A DNA stretch of 64,000 nucleotides from Cyanoderma ruficeps (taxonomy: Eukaryota > Chordata > Aves > Passeriformes > Timaliidae), in contig VZDJ01007755.1 in assembly GCA_008694505.1 (NCBI GenBank), positions 7,420,711 to 7,484,710 of the forward strand, written 5' to 3'. A model generated the notes under the pieces. The model worked only from the letters and a program-made list of their open reading frames with translations. It was not told the origin of the DNA and made no database searches. Shown one piece after another: positions 1-11,626 of the stretch. Each line of letters starts with the position of its first letter. Positions within the stretch are counted from its first letter, which is position 1. Position numbers and translations under genes: made by a program.

Positions 1-1847
1 CCATTCCTGTTTAGCTCCAATAGTTTGCTAGGTGCATTAAAAAGCATGGGTTTCAGTGTGTATTGGAATTCCAGCGTTGGATATCCATGATCCTATAGGC
101 TTTTCAACAATAATACAGTAGACTGAGGTTTCTTCTTTTTGTTTGTTTTGTGTCTATTTGCTAATACTTTGATGAAAACAAATGTTGGGTGAACTATTGT
201 TTGGATTAGTCTAGTTTGCTATCCAAACTCAGCAGTTACCTTCCAGTGTGTGCCTCCAGGATAAATATTCTCTCTGTATCACAAGGTACAGCACAGAATG
301 CAACCACTGCAAAAAACAAGAAACTGTACCTAAACCTTACCTGTGAGCATTTGCCATAGATGCTGTTAGAGCAGGGGCTGTATCTTCAGAGCTTCTTCAT
401 AATGATGATCACTTTTTGCAGAAGGGGAAGGGGAGCATGATTTACACAGCTAAGGTGGCTTCTTTCTGTGACCTCCTGTGGCCAACCACCATGGGTTCAC
501 AGCTGGGTTTTCCACAGCAAGTCCTGCCAATAAAATCCCAGCTTATTCAATCACATATTCAAGAGGCCTTCATCTTTCTTTTAAAGCAAAATATTTCTAG
601 TCTAGCCTTCTAAAGAGAAGTTCAAAGCTCAACACTGCTTGAATTGTCAAAGTTTTAAAACCAGAGAGGAAATAAAAAATACAAGCAAAGAATTTGCCTC
701 ATGGTTATAGGTGTTTGGAATTGGCAGTATTAACAGCTTTTTACTATTATTTCGAGAACAATGATGAAGAAATAGCTGAACACCTCGAGATTCTGAAACT
801 AGAAAGATTTACACAACTGTGTGTCCCCCTTTGATTGTGTTGATTTCAATGCCTTCAGCTTCAGTCTGGAGATTCATTTCCATTTCTGGTTGCTCCTAGG
901 TCTCCTGCACATTGTTCTCATCCCCAATAGCCTTTACTGCAGTCATTAATGTCCACATAAATGCCACTAGTCTCATCCTGCTAAGGCTATGAGGAAGGAG
1001 AGATGCAAACATAGGAACTGCCTCAAAATAATAAGAGGTTATTATTTTGAGGTTTCCTTTCAGAATCTAAAAGCTCTTGGCCAAGCATAGATTGAAGAGC
1101 AAAAGGAGTGTGACTATTGCATTCATAAAATGTGCTTTCTGGTCTATTTCCTCTATTTAGTCTACCAACCCCAGAAGGCTTGAAATTATTCTTGCCTTTC
1201 TTCTTCCTGCTTTTGTTTTTTAAAGAGGAATCCAGTGGCATCTTTCTTACAAGAAGTCAAAAGGACAAGGAAGGGAATGCAAGTGATGCCAGCAAATAAG
1301 CCAACAATAATCAGGGGAAATGATCTTGCAAAGAGGTTGTCTCCTGTCTGTCACCACTATCTGTGAGGAAGAAAGCAGCACTAGCAGAAAACGACCTGCT
1401 AGATTGTTTCTGCTTCTAGATCAATAAATAAAGTCTCTACAGTTCCCCTGGAAGATATCCTGCTGTCATTGCAATCTGACTCTAACACATTCAAGTCAAA
1501 GTGAGATTAATATCTAACAGCAGCTACTTAATCATGAGCAACAACAACAGTCACCCTGGCTACATTTGGATCAGGTTTTTAAATCACGGAGCAGATAGAG
1601 CTGCTGAGCTTTTCATCCAGAATGCAAATTAAAGGTAATTTATTAACATGGTGTCAGATCTAGAAAAACAAAGAGCTATCTGTTTTTTTTTTACTTCCAC
1701 TGTAATGTAGAAGATTTCTGCTTAAGAGGGATACTTCATTGCACAAGGTAGAGGAAAGGTAATTGTTCAATGCCTTGGACGTGTAGAATCAAATGTAGTA
1801 AAATCCACAATTAAAATAAATCCTTGGTGTCCTGAGTTTTAGCCCAA
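1..1847. other. unique non-coding sequence
   Basis: I see no gene, RNA gene or recognisable repeat here. Reading frames are short, overlap on both strands and match no family I know. The sequence is AT-leaning with ordinary homopolymer runs, such as T9 near 1682. Confidence 0.5.
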
Positions 1848-1915
1848 AACTCTTCACATGATGATTTCTGTTGACATTGGTAACTCTTCACATGATGATT
1901 TCTTTTGACATTGGT
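1848..1915. repeat. 34-bp tandem duplication
   Basis: Two adjacent 34-bp copies (1848-1881 and 1882-1915) begin AACTCTTCACATGATGATTT and differ at one base, G versus T, near the middle. The near identity points to a recent local duplication. It lies about 55 bp before a GA-rich microsatellite. No coding or regulatory role is visible. Confidence 0.9.
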
Positions 1916-1968
1916 TGCTTACTCCCTCAAAGAACTTCCTGTGCAGCAAATCTTGGGGGAGGAAAAAA

Positions 1969-2404
1969 GAAGGAAGGAAGGAAGGAAGGAAGGAAGGAAG
2001 GNNNNNNNNNNNNNNNNNNNNNNNNNNNNNNNNNNNNNNNNNNNNNNNNNNNNNNNNNNNNNNNNNNNNNNNNNNNNNNNNNNNNNNNNNNNNNNNNNNN
2101 NNNNNNNNNNNNNNNNNNNNNNNNNNNNNNNNNNNNNNNNNNNNNNNNNNNNNNNNNNNNNNNNNNNNNNNNNNNNNNNNNNNNNNNNNNNNNNNNNNNN
2201 NNNNNNNNNNNNNNNNNNNNNNNNNNNNNNNNNNNNNNNNNNNNNNNNNNNNNNNNNNNNNNNNNNNNNNNNNNNNNNNNNNNNNNNNNNNNNNNNNNNN
2301 NNNNNNNNNNNNNNNNNNNNNNNNNNNNNNNNNNNNNNNNNNNNNNNNNNNNNNNNNNNNNNNNNNNNNNNNNNNNNNNNAGAAAGAAAGAAAGAAAGAA
2401 AGAA
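1969..2404. repeat. interrupted tetranucleotide microsatellite (GAAG)n ... (AGAA)n
   Basis: The left arm (1969-2001) is (GAAG)n and the right arm (2381-2404) is (AGAA)n, with an assembly gap between them. The unit changes from GGAA to GAAA across the gap, so it is a compound purine microsatellite. All long frames reported across it are artefacts of the Ns and of the lack of stops in the repeat. Confidence 0.9.
2002..2380. other. assembly gap (379 N)
   Basis: A run of Ns sits inside the microsatellite. The true length is unknown. Both flanks are purine tetramers, so the missing sequence is probably more of the same repeat. Confidence 0.98.
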
Positions 2405-5400
2405 ATGCAATTAGGATTCTATGTGGTTGCATATGTGGAAAAAAAAGTTTTTGAATCTCCTGGCTGTTGACTTGTGTTTCTTTGTTTAAGGTTAGAATAA
2501 ATAACCCAGAGAGATCTGAGATTCTTTCGTATCTCAAATCTTATTAATGCAAAATTTCCAGGACAGTTGATCTGACAGTTTTGTAGGATTATTTAAATAA
2601 AAAAGCTGAGAAGTTGTCTTTTTAAGCTTGTGAAGAGATTTGTATCTTTCACTGCTGAAGAATGTTGATGCCAAATGAACACAGACTAGGCTCCACAAAC
2701 AAAATTTAAATCTCTCTGGGGAGTATGAATATTTGGCACCTAATTTGGTCAAGATATCTATTTCTGGTTCCTCTTCAGAGGGATTCAAATATTCAAAGTC
2801 ACAAGTTACTCTGACTCACTCTACAAACCCTCTCTCTTTCCATTACACTTGAAGGTCATCAATAGAGAATAACTTAGTTTTTGTATCCAAGTGATATCCC
2901 CAACATGAGGACATTCATATGATACACTTCTTCTTTTACTCAATTTCCATTTTTTTTTTTTTAATCCTTTGTAATGGCTGGGTAATATAGCCACTTTTTC
3001 AATCAGATAATGGGTGGCCTATTCAAACTTGTTCTGTTGCCCAGTAGTCTACCTTTATTTTGGAAAAAATGACACTTTGCACACACAGGAGCATCTGGGC
3101 CATCACTGCATCAAGTAGAGACATCTGGGAAAGGCTGTAGAATAATTTACCAATTAAGTGATTGCTAAGGATATTGTATTTTTTATAAGTAATGTAAAAG
3201 AACAAAAACTGATCTGGAAGCTTTTTTTTTCATCTTCACTCTTAGGAAGTTGTTGTTTTGGTATATTTATATGGCAATGACCTGTTTAGTATATTCTTTC
3301 ACATTTTATTCTGGTTTTGTGGTTCTTTGGCAAGTGATTGAGCTCTTTTTTACATCCAGCACAAGTTTCAGTTGCCATCTACCCCATCAGTTGAGTTTAT
3401 GGAAACGATAGCTGGAGAATTTGATAAGATACTCATAGGCTGCAAAAAGCATTGTGTCAAACTGGAAGTTAAGCACTAAATTAAGGAATGCAAGCTGCTT
3501 TCACAGACTGAAGAGAATTAAAAACTGAAAAGAAAGAACTAATTAGAGAGCAAATCGCAATCAGAATATACTAAGACTAATGTCAGTTTTAAATTTCACT
3601 ATGGGGTGGACTCAAATTTAGAATTGATCCCAGACAGGGCAAGATGATTCATAATAATCTTGTAATATAGAGTTCTCTTTAAATCTGGACAGATTCCATG
3701 CATTGTTGCAACCCCAGAAATCCAAGTGATAAAAGATGCACCATGTTTAATTGGAGTTGGCAGTTAAACAAAACATAGCAATGCTGTCATATTTAAATAG
3801 ATGTCATTTTAAATGATTACATGGTAAAAGATTTCCCACTGTTTAACTGCAGATATTCTGCAAAAATAAAGAAAAATAATGACTCCTATGACCATGGGGC
3901 ATAGATTGTTATTTTTTCCTTCTATTTACAGCGCAGACCATAGGAAGGAAATTATGCAAGAAAAGCAGCTCATCAGTTTTTAAGCCAGGGGTTTCAATTG
4001 CAAATGCAGTGTGACAGCAGACATTTTCCTCTGTCAAAACATAACAAAGTAGCTGAAAGGGAAAGAAAATGGGGCCTGCAAACAAATTGGTGATTCAGGA
4101 AAGAAAAAAAGAACAACAGAAGTAGGAGTCAGTGACCGGGAAGCCTGAGGTGCTGCTTTGTGAGATGAACACACACTAAATATGAGGGCTTGGCCAATGC
4201 CACGCTTTTGGTTTTAATTTGTTGACCAAATGGATGTCTGGGGAGTAGAACAGATGCACTCATTTCTAATGGTCTGCATCCATCCAGTCCACATCCCTTC
4301 TAATGGCTCTTACAGGTGATACAGGCTTTTAGAGACACAAGAACTTCAAACTGTCAGGGTGCCAGAAGGGAAGGGCAGCTTCTCATCTATACTGACATGC
4401 TGGGATTGTGTATATAGCACTTGCCTGGCAGAAGGACTGTCTGGGAATTATTCCCTGAAATTCAATCTTCTGTTTCAAATTACTCCTCAAGTGTTTCTTA
4501 AAATGCTTTAATGGAGTTCTAGAATCTCAGTAATATTTGTGGCCTCTTCAGTTGCTTTTTTATTTGTGAATAATACATGACTCACCATCAGTATAAATAA
4601 TTACCTGGGAGCCTGAAACATCTATTTCTATCCAGATGATCTATTAGTTTCATTGTTTCTTTTTGTTAGCATCCTGCATACACCTGAAATGTTTATACAT
4701 AGGCAGAAAAACTCATTCTTGAGCCAATTATGATGCAAATAATTGTTACTGGGTTGAGCAAAATCATGATCCAGACAGCCACAGGAAAAAAGGGAAATAT
4801 CTTCCCTTTTCAATGAAGATAATTAATGTTCTAAGTTCTCCTTCAACAACATACAGTCAAAATGTCCCTCTGAAACATAAATCTCATCAAGAAGCTTGAA
4901 TGCATCAGAGGGTAACCAGATTTCAGTCCAGGTAAACAGCAGCACTTCTAGAACTTGACACCTGATGCCCAATTGATTTGCACTCCAATACATTTGCACA
5001 ATGCGGTAATGTTGTCAAACCCAAACATCTGATCATGTCTTTTTTCAATCACAGGACTAAAAAAAGGCTTATCCAGAGCTGCTTCTCCTTGCCAGTGGAC
5101 AAATTACTCAGTTGCCAAATTTTTGAAAGATCTGATTCTTCTCAAAGATCTGAGGAGGGGTAACTCATCAAGGAAGAGGTCACAGTTTTATCCTTTTCTC
5201 CCTAGACAGGGCTGTGGCTGGGTAAGTAAGCTCCTTGCCTTGCTCTGTTGCCTACCTGGTACATGACAACGTTAAACAAATTTATTTTGTAATGTCACAT
5301 TGTTATAGTCCAGCTGGTCTTTTAACAAGTGACAGAGGAAGAAGGTAAATGTCAAGCCTTCCCATGTCTGTGACAAAATTAGAAGCGTTCTGTAAGGGTT

Positions 5401-7924
5401 TACAAACAAAGTGTGTTGACCTAGTTCTCGCCTTGCTTGATGTGAGACTGCAGTGGCTTAGTTTACCTGAATGTGTGAAGAGAAAAAAAAGTCCAAAGAA
5501 ACAAGCAGAAAGACAAGAATGGACTGAGATAAGCCACTTCTCAGCAACCACTGAACAGTTGTTAAAAGACAATGACAGGACAGGAAAATGCCTAGGGATT
5601 CAAAGATCTAAAAATGAAGTTAAAAAAAAAAATCTGGCAGACTTTAAAAGGGAGGTTTTTTTCCAAAAATAAATATTCTTTGGTTTAAAAAAAAAACTTT
5701 TTAGTTATTGAATACCCCTTACTTCTAACTTTCAAAAGAAGAATGGGCAGGGCAAACATGGTCCAGTGTGCTGTGTAAACACAACAGATAAACAGGACAC
5801 TGAAGTAGAAAGAGATTTGAGAATCTCATCTTGGCTTCAAATGTAAGTGCCTGGTAAAAGAGAGTCTAATAAGAAAACAGAAGAGGTGCAACTGAACAAC
5901 AATGGCCTGTAAAAATACTAGATTTGTTGGTACAAAACTACTTACTGCTTTTCAAAGGAAGGCTCAGACACCTGTGCCAGTCAATAGAGTGAAAAGGGAT
6001 AATCTTTTACTTCATGATTTGAATCTGAAAAACTGGTATATACAAAGCAATAAAAATATTCTAGTGTCTAAAAAAGAAGTCTTTCTTACATTTAGTTTCT
6101 TCACTTTCTCACCCAAATGAGTTTATTAACTTATTTTATTCTAGTACACAAGTACATAACTCTTGCAACAAATTGAAAATGCAACTAAACCACAAATAAT
6201 TACAAACCAATTGCTTTTCTTTCACAGGAGCCTTCTAACAAGGAATAATCATAATCGCAACCTTCATCTCCCACCCAAGTGACCTCAAGTATGACTCAGT
6301 CCAGTTTAACCCTCCTCCTCTCCATTGTCTGCTCAAACAAAGGAGATTTACAGTGGGCAGTCATAAGAGCCTGAAATAACCTGATATCCCTCCTTTGCTG
6401 CCTATCTTCTCCTTGTACTCTATCTTGAAATGAAGTCATAGTGCTACATTTGTGACATCCCATTCATTTCCATGGAAACAGATTACCAGTTCACAGGCGT
6501 TTATGGCTTCACTGCCACATAAAGAGAAGGAACTGATCTCTGTGAAAGAAAGCTCTCCCTGAAAACAGCAGCAATAGACGTGGTTTCTGATAGAAATAGA
6601 CATATTATCACATTTCTCATTTCCCTTTAAATTCCAATTGACATGCCTGAAACTGGATGCATGGCTGCACTTACATCCTTGTAATTAGTGATACATTATT
6701 CATAGCGATTCATACAGCTCTGAAAGACATTATATCAAGGCTCCATTCTATCTTACTTCCTCTTACTTCTAGATTTTCATTTTTTCCTCTTACACAAGGT
6801 ATTCAAGTCAGAGAGCAAGCATCCTTCTCCACCTTCCATCTTAATTTTGCTCCTGTCATCCATCTTAGCTTTCAGAATCCACTCCAGCATTATTCATCCG
6901 TCATGTCTTTCAAGGATCCTTCACAGGTTTCTATTTTAGTTTTTGCATTTTATGTCACTTATCCTGGTTTACTAAAAAGCAGTAAGATATTCAGAAAGAG
7001 GTAGAGGTCTGCCGCAGCAACCAAAATGAACTAGATTTTGCCTAGTTCCGTAGTTTGGAGTTTGACCTAAATCTTTCAGTCCCAAGGATTATCACCAGCA
7101 GTTTCCTTGGATTTCTCTTTCCATCTTTCCATCACTTGGTTACATTGCTGTAAATCAGGGCTACCCTCAGGCTGTTCTGATCTGCACTCAAGCTGCCACT
7201 TGCCCATTGAGCTATTTGGAAACATTGATGCTGGCTGCAGCACAGGCTCACTCCAACTGTTCATCCACATCTTTTCATCTAGAAGCCACAGGACACTGAA
7301 TGGGAACAAATGTGAGGTCATTTGTCTTCATAATTGCTTATAAAGGACCTTGGTGGTCCTGTGCAAGTGTTTCAAAAATATCTCCCCTTCCCAAGTGACC
7401 CCAAACCAAATGGCCTGGTGTGAGCTACACCTGTGCTCTCCTTGTGTGCTTCTGCGCTATAAGAAGGTTTGGTTTTTTCTTTTTTTCCCATTTTTCTTGC
7501 TGCAGCTGTTCATGCTGTTGATGAGAATTTTGGCAGGGCAGGACCTGCTGTTGTTTAAAAGGAGACCCTAAGTGACCTACCCTCACAGTCAGGCTGTAGA
7601 CAGGATAAGCACTTTCTGAGATCTGACAGAGACTGCAGAAGCAAGGGAGAAGAAAGCATTGATCTAATGAGTCTTTCATTTGAGGAAAGCTGCCCAGTGG
7701 GGAGACACTGTGGGATGACACAGAATCAAACAAGTGTCTGAGCTCCAGTTGAAGGCAAGGGAAAGGGGATGTTTATAAACCAGGAGAAGCTGCACAGCAG
7801 TCCCTCTGTCCTGGAGCTGAGCACACCTGCCCCTGAGTCATTCAGCAGGATGTAAATCCAGGGTGGTACTCTGTGATATTAAGTTCAAGGCAGGAGTGAA
7901 GTCTGGCTGTTGTGCTACCTGCCT
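2405..7924. other. unique non-coding sequence
   Basis: About 5.5 kb with no recognisable gene or mobile element. The longest open frames (about 115 codons near 6657 and 107 near 5349) have no family resemblance and look like chance. A short T-run lies near 2950. Nothing else stood out on either strand. Confidence 0.5.
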
Positions 7925-8406
7925 TTTAGAGGGCAAGCTGCAAAGAGCTCATGGACACAGCGAATGCATCCAAAGAAAAGCAGTGAAGTGGATGAGGGGT
8001 CTGGAGCACAAGTCATATGAGGAGTGGCTGGGTGAGCTGGGGTTGTTTTATCTGGAAAGAAGGAGACTCAGGTAGGACCTTTTTGCTCTCTGCAACTACC
8101 TGAAAGGAGGCTGTACTGAAATCGGGATTGGTTTCTTCTCCCAGGTAAAAAGAAATGGTCTGTAGTTGTACCAGGGAAGGTTTAGATTGGATATTAGGAA
8201 AAAATTCTTCACTGAAAGGGTGATCAAGCATTGGAACAGATTGTCAAGGGAAATGGTTGAGTCATTATCCCTGGAGGTATTCAAAAACCATGTATGCATG
8301 GTGCTTAGGGACATGGTTGAGCGGTGACCTTGGCAGCACCAGTTTAACTGCTGGGATCAGTGATCTGAAAGATCCTTTCTAACCTGAATGATTCTAAGAT
8401 TGTATG
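7925..8406 (+). mobile_element. CR1 LINE, 5'-truncated 3' end
   Basis: The start translates as a CR1 ORF2 C-terminus: a [15 protein letters not shown] motif followed by [12 protein letters not shown] (about 7999-8075). The tail has the usual order of CR1 3' ends: AGGTTTAGATTGGATATTAGG, a TTCTTCACTGAAAGGGTG block, TGGAACAGATTG, CCCTGGAGGTATTCAA and a final GATTCTAAGATTGTATG. The frame is broken and the element cannot be active. The 5' boundary is approximate because the first 50 bases are diverged. Confidence 0.85.
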
Positions 8407-8853
8407 AGATAGACTCAAGGGTATGGAGGTAAGAATAGAAAAGTGGAAGAGCAAAGAAAGTCAGATATGAATGATCCACATATCTCCATTTGTTTCTCCC
8501 AGGAATGTGTATTTTAATGCACTCAGTACCAAAGATATGAAGATCTGCACCAAGTCAGAACACATTAAAATATTACCATCTATAAATTTTGGAAAACAAC
8601 TTTAAACAGAAGAAGAAATATAGACTAAATTAATATATAGACAGAAAATATGATAGCAAATTAAGACACCATTTGGTTGGCATACTATTTATTAATATAC
8701 TGTTGAGTTCTCTTCAGTGTAAAAGAGAGACCTCTGATCATAAAAATGTTCTCAGGGAAGGCCATGGCACTACTTGTGTATGTAATGATAGCAGGTTTGT
8801 GCTGTATTTTGGTAGCAGACTATCAGAAACCTTCGCTTGTTTTATCAATTAAT
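8407..8853. other. unique AT-rich spacer
   Basis: AT-rich sequence between the CR1 tail and the endogenous retrovirus. No feature was recognised. Confidence 0.5.
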
Positions 8854-9468
8854 TGATTATGGTTTATTTTTATAAAAGATTCGTAGCCAATTTAATATAA
8901 AGCAATTTTATTTCGCTATGAAACGCGATCTCGGACAGCCACAATAAAAGAGACATCTCCGATCTCGGGAATCGAATGTTGGGTGAATGTAGAGGCAGCC
9001 TCAATTGAGCTGAACTCCTCCTGTTCACAAACTCTGTGTCCTGGGGGACAGTTTTTATACAGTTTATTTCCCTTAAGGCAGGGTCTTCTGTCGATCTTTG
9101 TTCAGTTTGCATATTCATGTAACTTCTGTCTTGCATTTGGTTCTTCGAAGTCTCTTTCCAGCAGGGATGAGGGCTTGATTCGATTTATGGGAATCTGGCA
9201 TTGGGATGCACATCTCTGTCTGTCTTATCACAGATGCATATGGGGTATTCATCTCTGACCAGCCACTTCTTTTCTGTTGTAAATTCAAGTCTTCCCTGGT
9301 GCCGTAAATTCGAGTCTTCCCAACCGCAAATCTGCCTCCTGCTTAGGGTTTTCTTACAGTATTGGATCTTTTAATTTCCAAGCATGGATTAATATATCAT
9401 ATATATATATATCATATATCACACCACACTAGCTTGAAGCACAAATTTATCTTATAACGTATACCACA
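8854..9468 (-). repeat. 3' LTR of the endogenous retrovirus
   Basis: This roughly 615-bp LTR follows a polypurine tract and begins TGTGGTAT at 9468. A TATA box (TATAAAAA, minus strand, 9052-9059) and a polyadenylation signal (AATAAA, minus strand, 8907-8912) lie about 140 bp apart, which is a normal spacing for the R region. The U3 has an (AT)n stretch at 9391-9420, absent or shorter in the 5' copy, so replication slippage has occurred since insertion. The 3' end is tentative. Confidence 0.75.
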
Positions 9469-9484
9469 GTCCCTACCCTTTTTC
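9469..9484 (-). promoter_or_regulatory. polypurine tract of the endogenous retrovirus
   Basis: The minus strand reads GAAAAAGGGTAGGGAC immediately before the TG that opens the LTR. A purine run of this length in this position is the plus-strand primer used by retroviral reverse transcriptase. It fixes both the orientation and the LTR boundary. Confidence 0.8.
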
Positions 9485-10691
9485 ATGAACACATTAAATT
9501 TGTGCTTTTAACTTTATTACTTCTGATCTTTGTGTACAGACATGTGAGTGAACTATTCTTAACACATCTTGCTATTTTAGGTAACTATTGTAATTTCTAT
9601 AATCTACTTCTCTTAGAATTCCCCTTTCACCAATGATACTTTTAAAATGATGATAATCTTTATTTACTAGTCATCTTCAAACTTATTGTGATTATCTCAT
9701 TCTTCTTCTGATATTTCACAATATTTTGATAGACAATGTTTTCTTCTTTCACTTTTTTTCAAATGTAGCCAAAGCCTCTTCAGCTTTACTTGTTTTTTCT
9801 TCTTCTTCTAAGTTCAATATCTTAGACATTTTAGAGATTTGACCAGATCTTTCTGTGGCAAGTTTGGGGTCCGTGGGCAGAGCTGCAATCTGCATGTCTT
9901 GTACGACTGAATGTATTAATCGGATAAAACAAGGTATCAGTTGTTGACCTGAGGTTTTCTGCCTTTCTGTCTCTGTTCTAATATAGCCTTCTGTAAACAA
10001 TGTTTATTCTTAGAATGTTTGCATTCTTCTTCTCTGAGAGAAGAGATGATTGATAGTCATGTCCACCATCCAGGTTAAGAGGTGGCGACCTCTGTAGCCA
10101 ATCTCTGGACCTCTGTACAAATGTATAAAGTAGTCAAATTGTAAATGAAGTAAGAGAGTTTGTCCCCTCACTGCGATGCTTCTGGCCTGCTCTCTTTCTG
10201 TCCCTAAAGTGGGACACACCCAGCCTCGGCTAGCGACAATCAGACACGGTAGAAATATTACTCCAGAGATGGAATATAATATAAAGAATGCTGCCTTTTT
10301 CTACCAGGCTCTATAGGCCTTTTTCCTCACAAATCTAATATATGCCATCAGGTGCCTTCCAATCCATTTTTACTTTTTCTGGCTCCCTCTAGTAATCTTG
10401 CAGACTTTCTAAAGATTGGTAGGGGTTAGCTCCAGGGCTTTTATGCCAACACAACTCGATTGATTCAAACCAATCACAGGTATCTTTTTTTCCTTGGCTT
10501 TAATACTCAGCCGGGGGTTCTGGTTGCTAGATCTTGGTTTTATTGTTTGAATTTATAGCTAAGAATATACAGCGATTATGTACTACTACCTCATTGTATT
10601 TTTTCCCTTCTCTGTTAATACAAAATAGTATCCTTTGATTCAGTATCTATCCTTTGGACCTCTGCATTGTTTTTGAAATTCGAGCATTATC
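9485..10691 (-). pseudogene. degenerate internal retroviral sequence
   Basis: This lies between the last readable part of the env-like frame and the polypurine tract. On the minus strand there are short open stretches (10219-10010 and 10000-9749), the second very rich in Glu and Lys near its end. By position it should hold the rest of env, but I could not recognise a transmembrane-subunit signature, so decay or rearrangement is heavy. No function is assigned. Confidence 0.5.
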
Positions 10692-11519
10692 TCATTTTAA
10701 GAGTGGTTCTGGAACTAAACTCTCACCTTTCCATGGCCATTTTTCTGCAGGCTTGAGTCCCTCACAAATCTAATAGTTAGACAAACCCAATTTTGTGGCA
10801 ACTTCTTACATTAAATCTATAAATAGATTCTGGTTAGAAGCAGATAGACCCCAGTCATTATATTGCCTTACTAATTGTTCATAGTGTTCACTCAGAGTCT
10901 TTAACTTCTCCTGTTCCATCCTCTTTTTCTTTGCTTCTGATTTTTGCCTTTTTAACTCCTGTGTTACTAGCTTCATTTTACTTTTTGGATCTAGTCCTTC
11001 TTCATTACTTGAAAAGCAAAAAGCCTTATCAAATTGCAGGCATATTTTATCATCGTCATCCTTGAGAAGGTTAAATATTATGGACTCATTGCTTATTGAG
11101 GATTTCCTGTCGTGTTTCAGGTTCTTTCCTACCCAATAAGTTTTCCCTCCCATAATACACATTTCCAGCTGTTTACTATCATAACAAAATTTGTTTACTT
11201 GAAAGTAGGCTACAAAGGTTGATTTTATTTTACTTCCTGTCCACACAGTTCGATTACATTGGTTACATGTTGGAATAGTTGGCATCCACCCGGTTTCTCT
11301 TTAATGTACTACATGGCTTGGTCTTTTCCTTTCAGTGGATGCAGGTGTTGACTGCCTGTCCTCAGGTATTGCTCTTGGGTTGGGGCATACTCTCCCCCCA
11401 TCCAATTCACATAATTGGTAGTTGGTGCTGTTGAAGGTACAGTACCCCTTCTCTTTACCTGGCTGACAGTCATACTGGGCTTGGTAGGCTAATATTTTTT
11501 TTGTCACCTGCCTCTCCAT
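10692..11519 (-). pseudogene. env-like (surface subunit) retroviral pseudogene
   Basis: A single minus-strand frame can be followed from an ATG at 11519 to 10692, 276 codons. In-frame stops occur at 11301-11303, 10806-10808 and 10770-10772, and the last codon is a further stop. The first segment (11519-11301) has paired cysteines and an N-glycosylation-type NST. The second (11285-10806) has a CxxC motif early and a long Lys/Glu-rich stretch near its end. A WPW motif follows the third stop, as in the envelope surface subunits of some class I endogenous retroviruses. The identity rests on position between LTRs, cysteine and glycosylation pattern, and WPW, without a search. It cannot make a full envelope protein. 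Confidence 0.6.
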
Positions 11520-11626
11520 TCTTTAATTTCTTTAATTCTTTAATTTCCAAGCACAGATTAATATATATGTCATATATCACACCGCATTAGTTTGAAGCAC
11601 AAATTTATCTTATAACATCTACCACA
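11520..11626 (-). repeat. 5' LTR U3 fragment
   Basis: About 95 bp from TGTGGTA (11626) to GGAAATTAAA matches the start of the 3' LTR in order and sequence. An AATTAAAG-like short repetition follows, and then the env-like frame starts. U3, with no R, U5 or primer-binding site, joined to env means a deletion of most of the provirus. Confidence 0.8.

Larger units (their letters stand above)
8854..11626 (-). mobile_element. truncated endogenous retrovirus: U3 fragment, env-like remnant, 3' LTR
   Basis: Read on the minus strand, the element starts with TGTGGTA at 11626. It keeps about 95 bp of U3, then an env-like frame, then degenerate sequence, a polypurine tract and a full LTR starting TGTGGTAT at 9468. 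The two U3 copies share the same opening, a TTTGTGCTTCAA block, an AT-repeat stretch and GGAAATTAAA, so they are the two LTRs of one provirus. The rest of the 5' LTR, the primer-binding site, gag and pol are missing. A candidate target duplication with one mismatch flanks it: TTAAT at 8849-8853 and TTTAT at 11627-11631. The left boundary is inferred from this and from a terminal TG, and is uncertain by a few tens of bases. Confidence 0.8.

Noticed and set aside
1854..2537. Long frames on both strands across the first gap
   Set aside because: They are open only because Ns are not counted as stops and the flanking purine repeat has none.
5349..5672. 107-codon plus frame rich in Lys
   Set aside because: A frame of similar length is open on the other strand and no family features are present.
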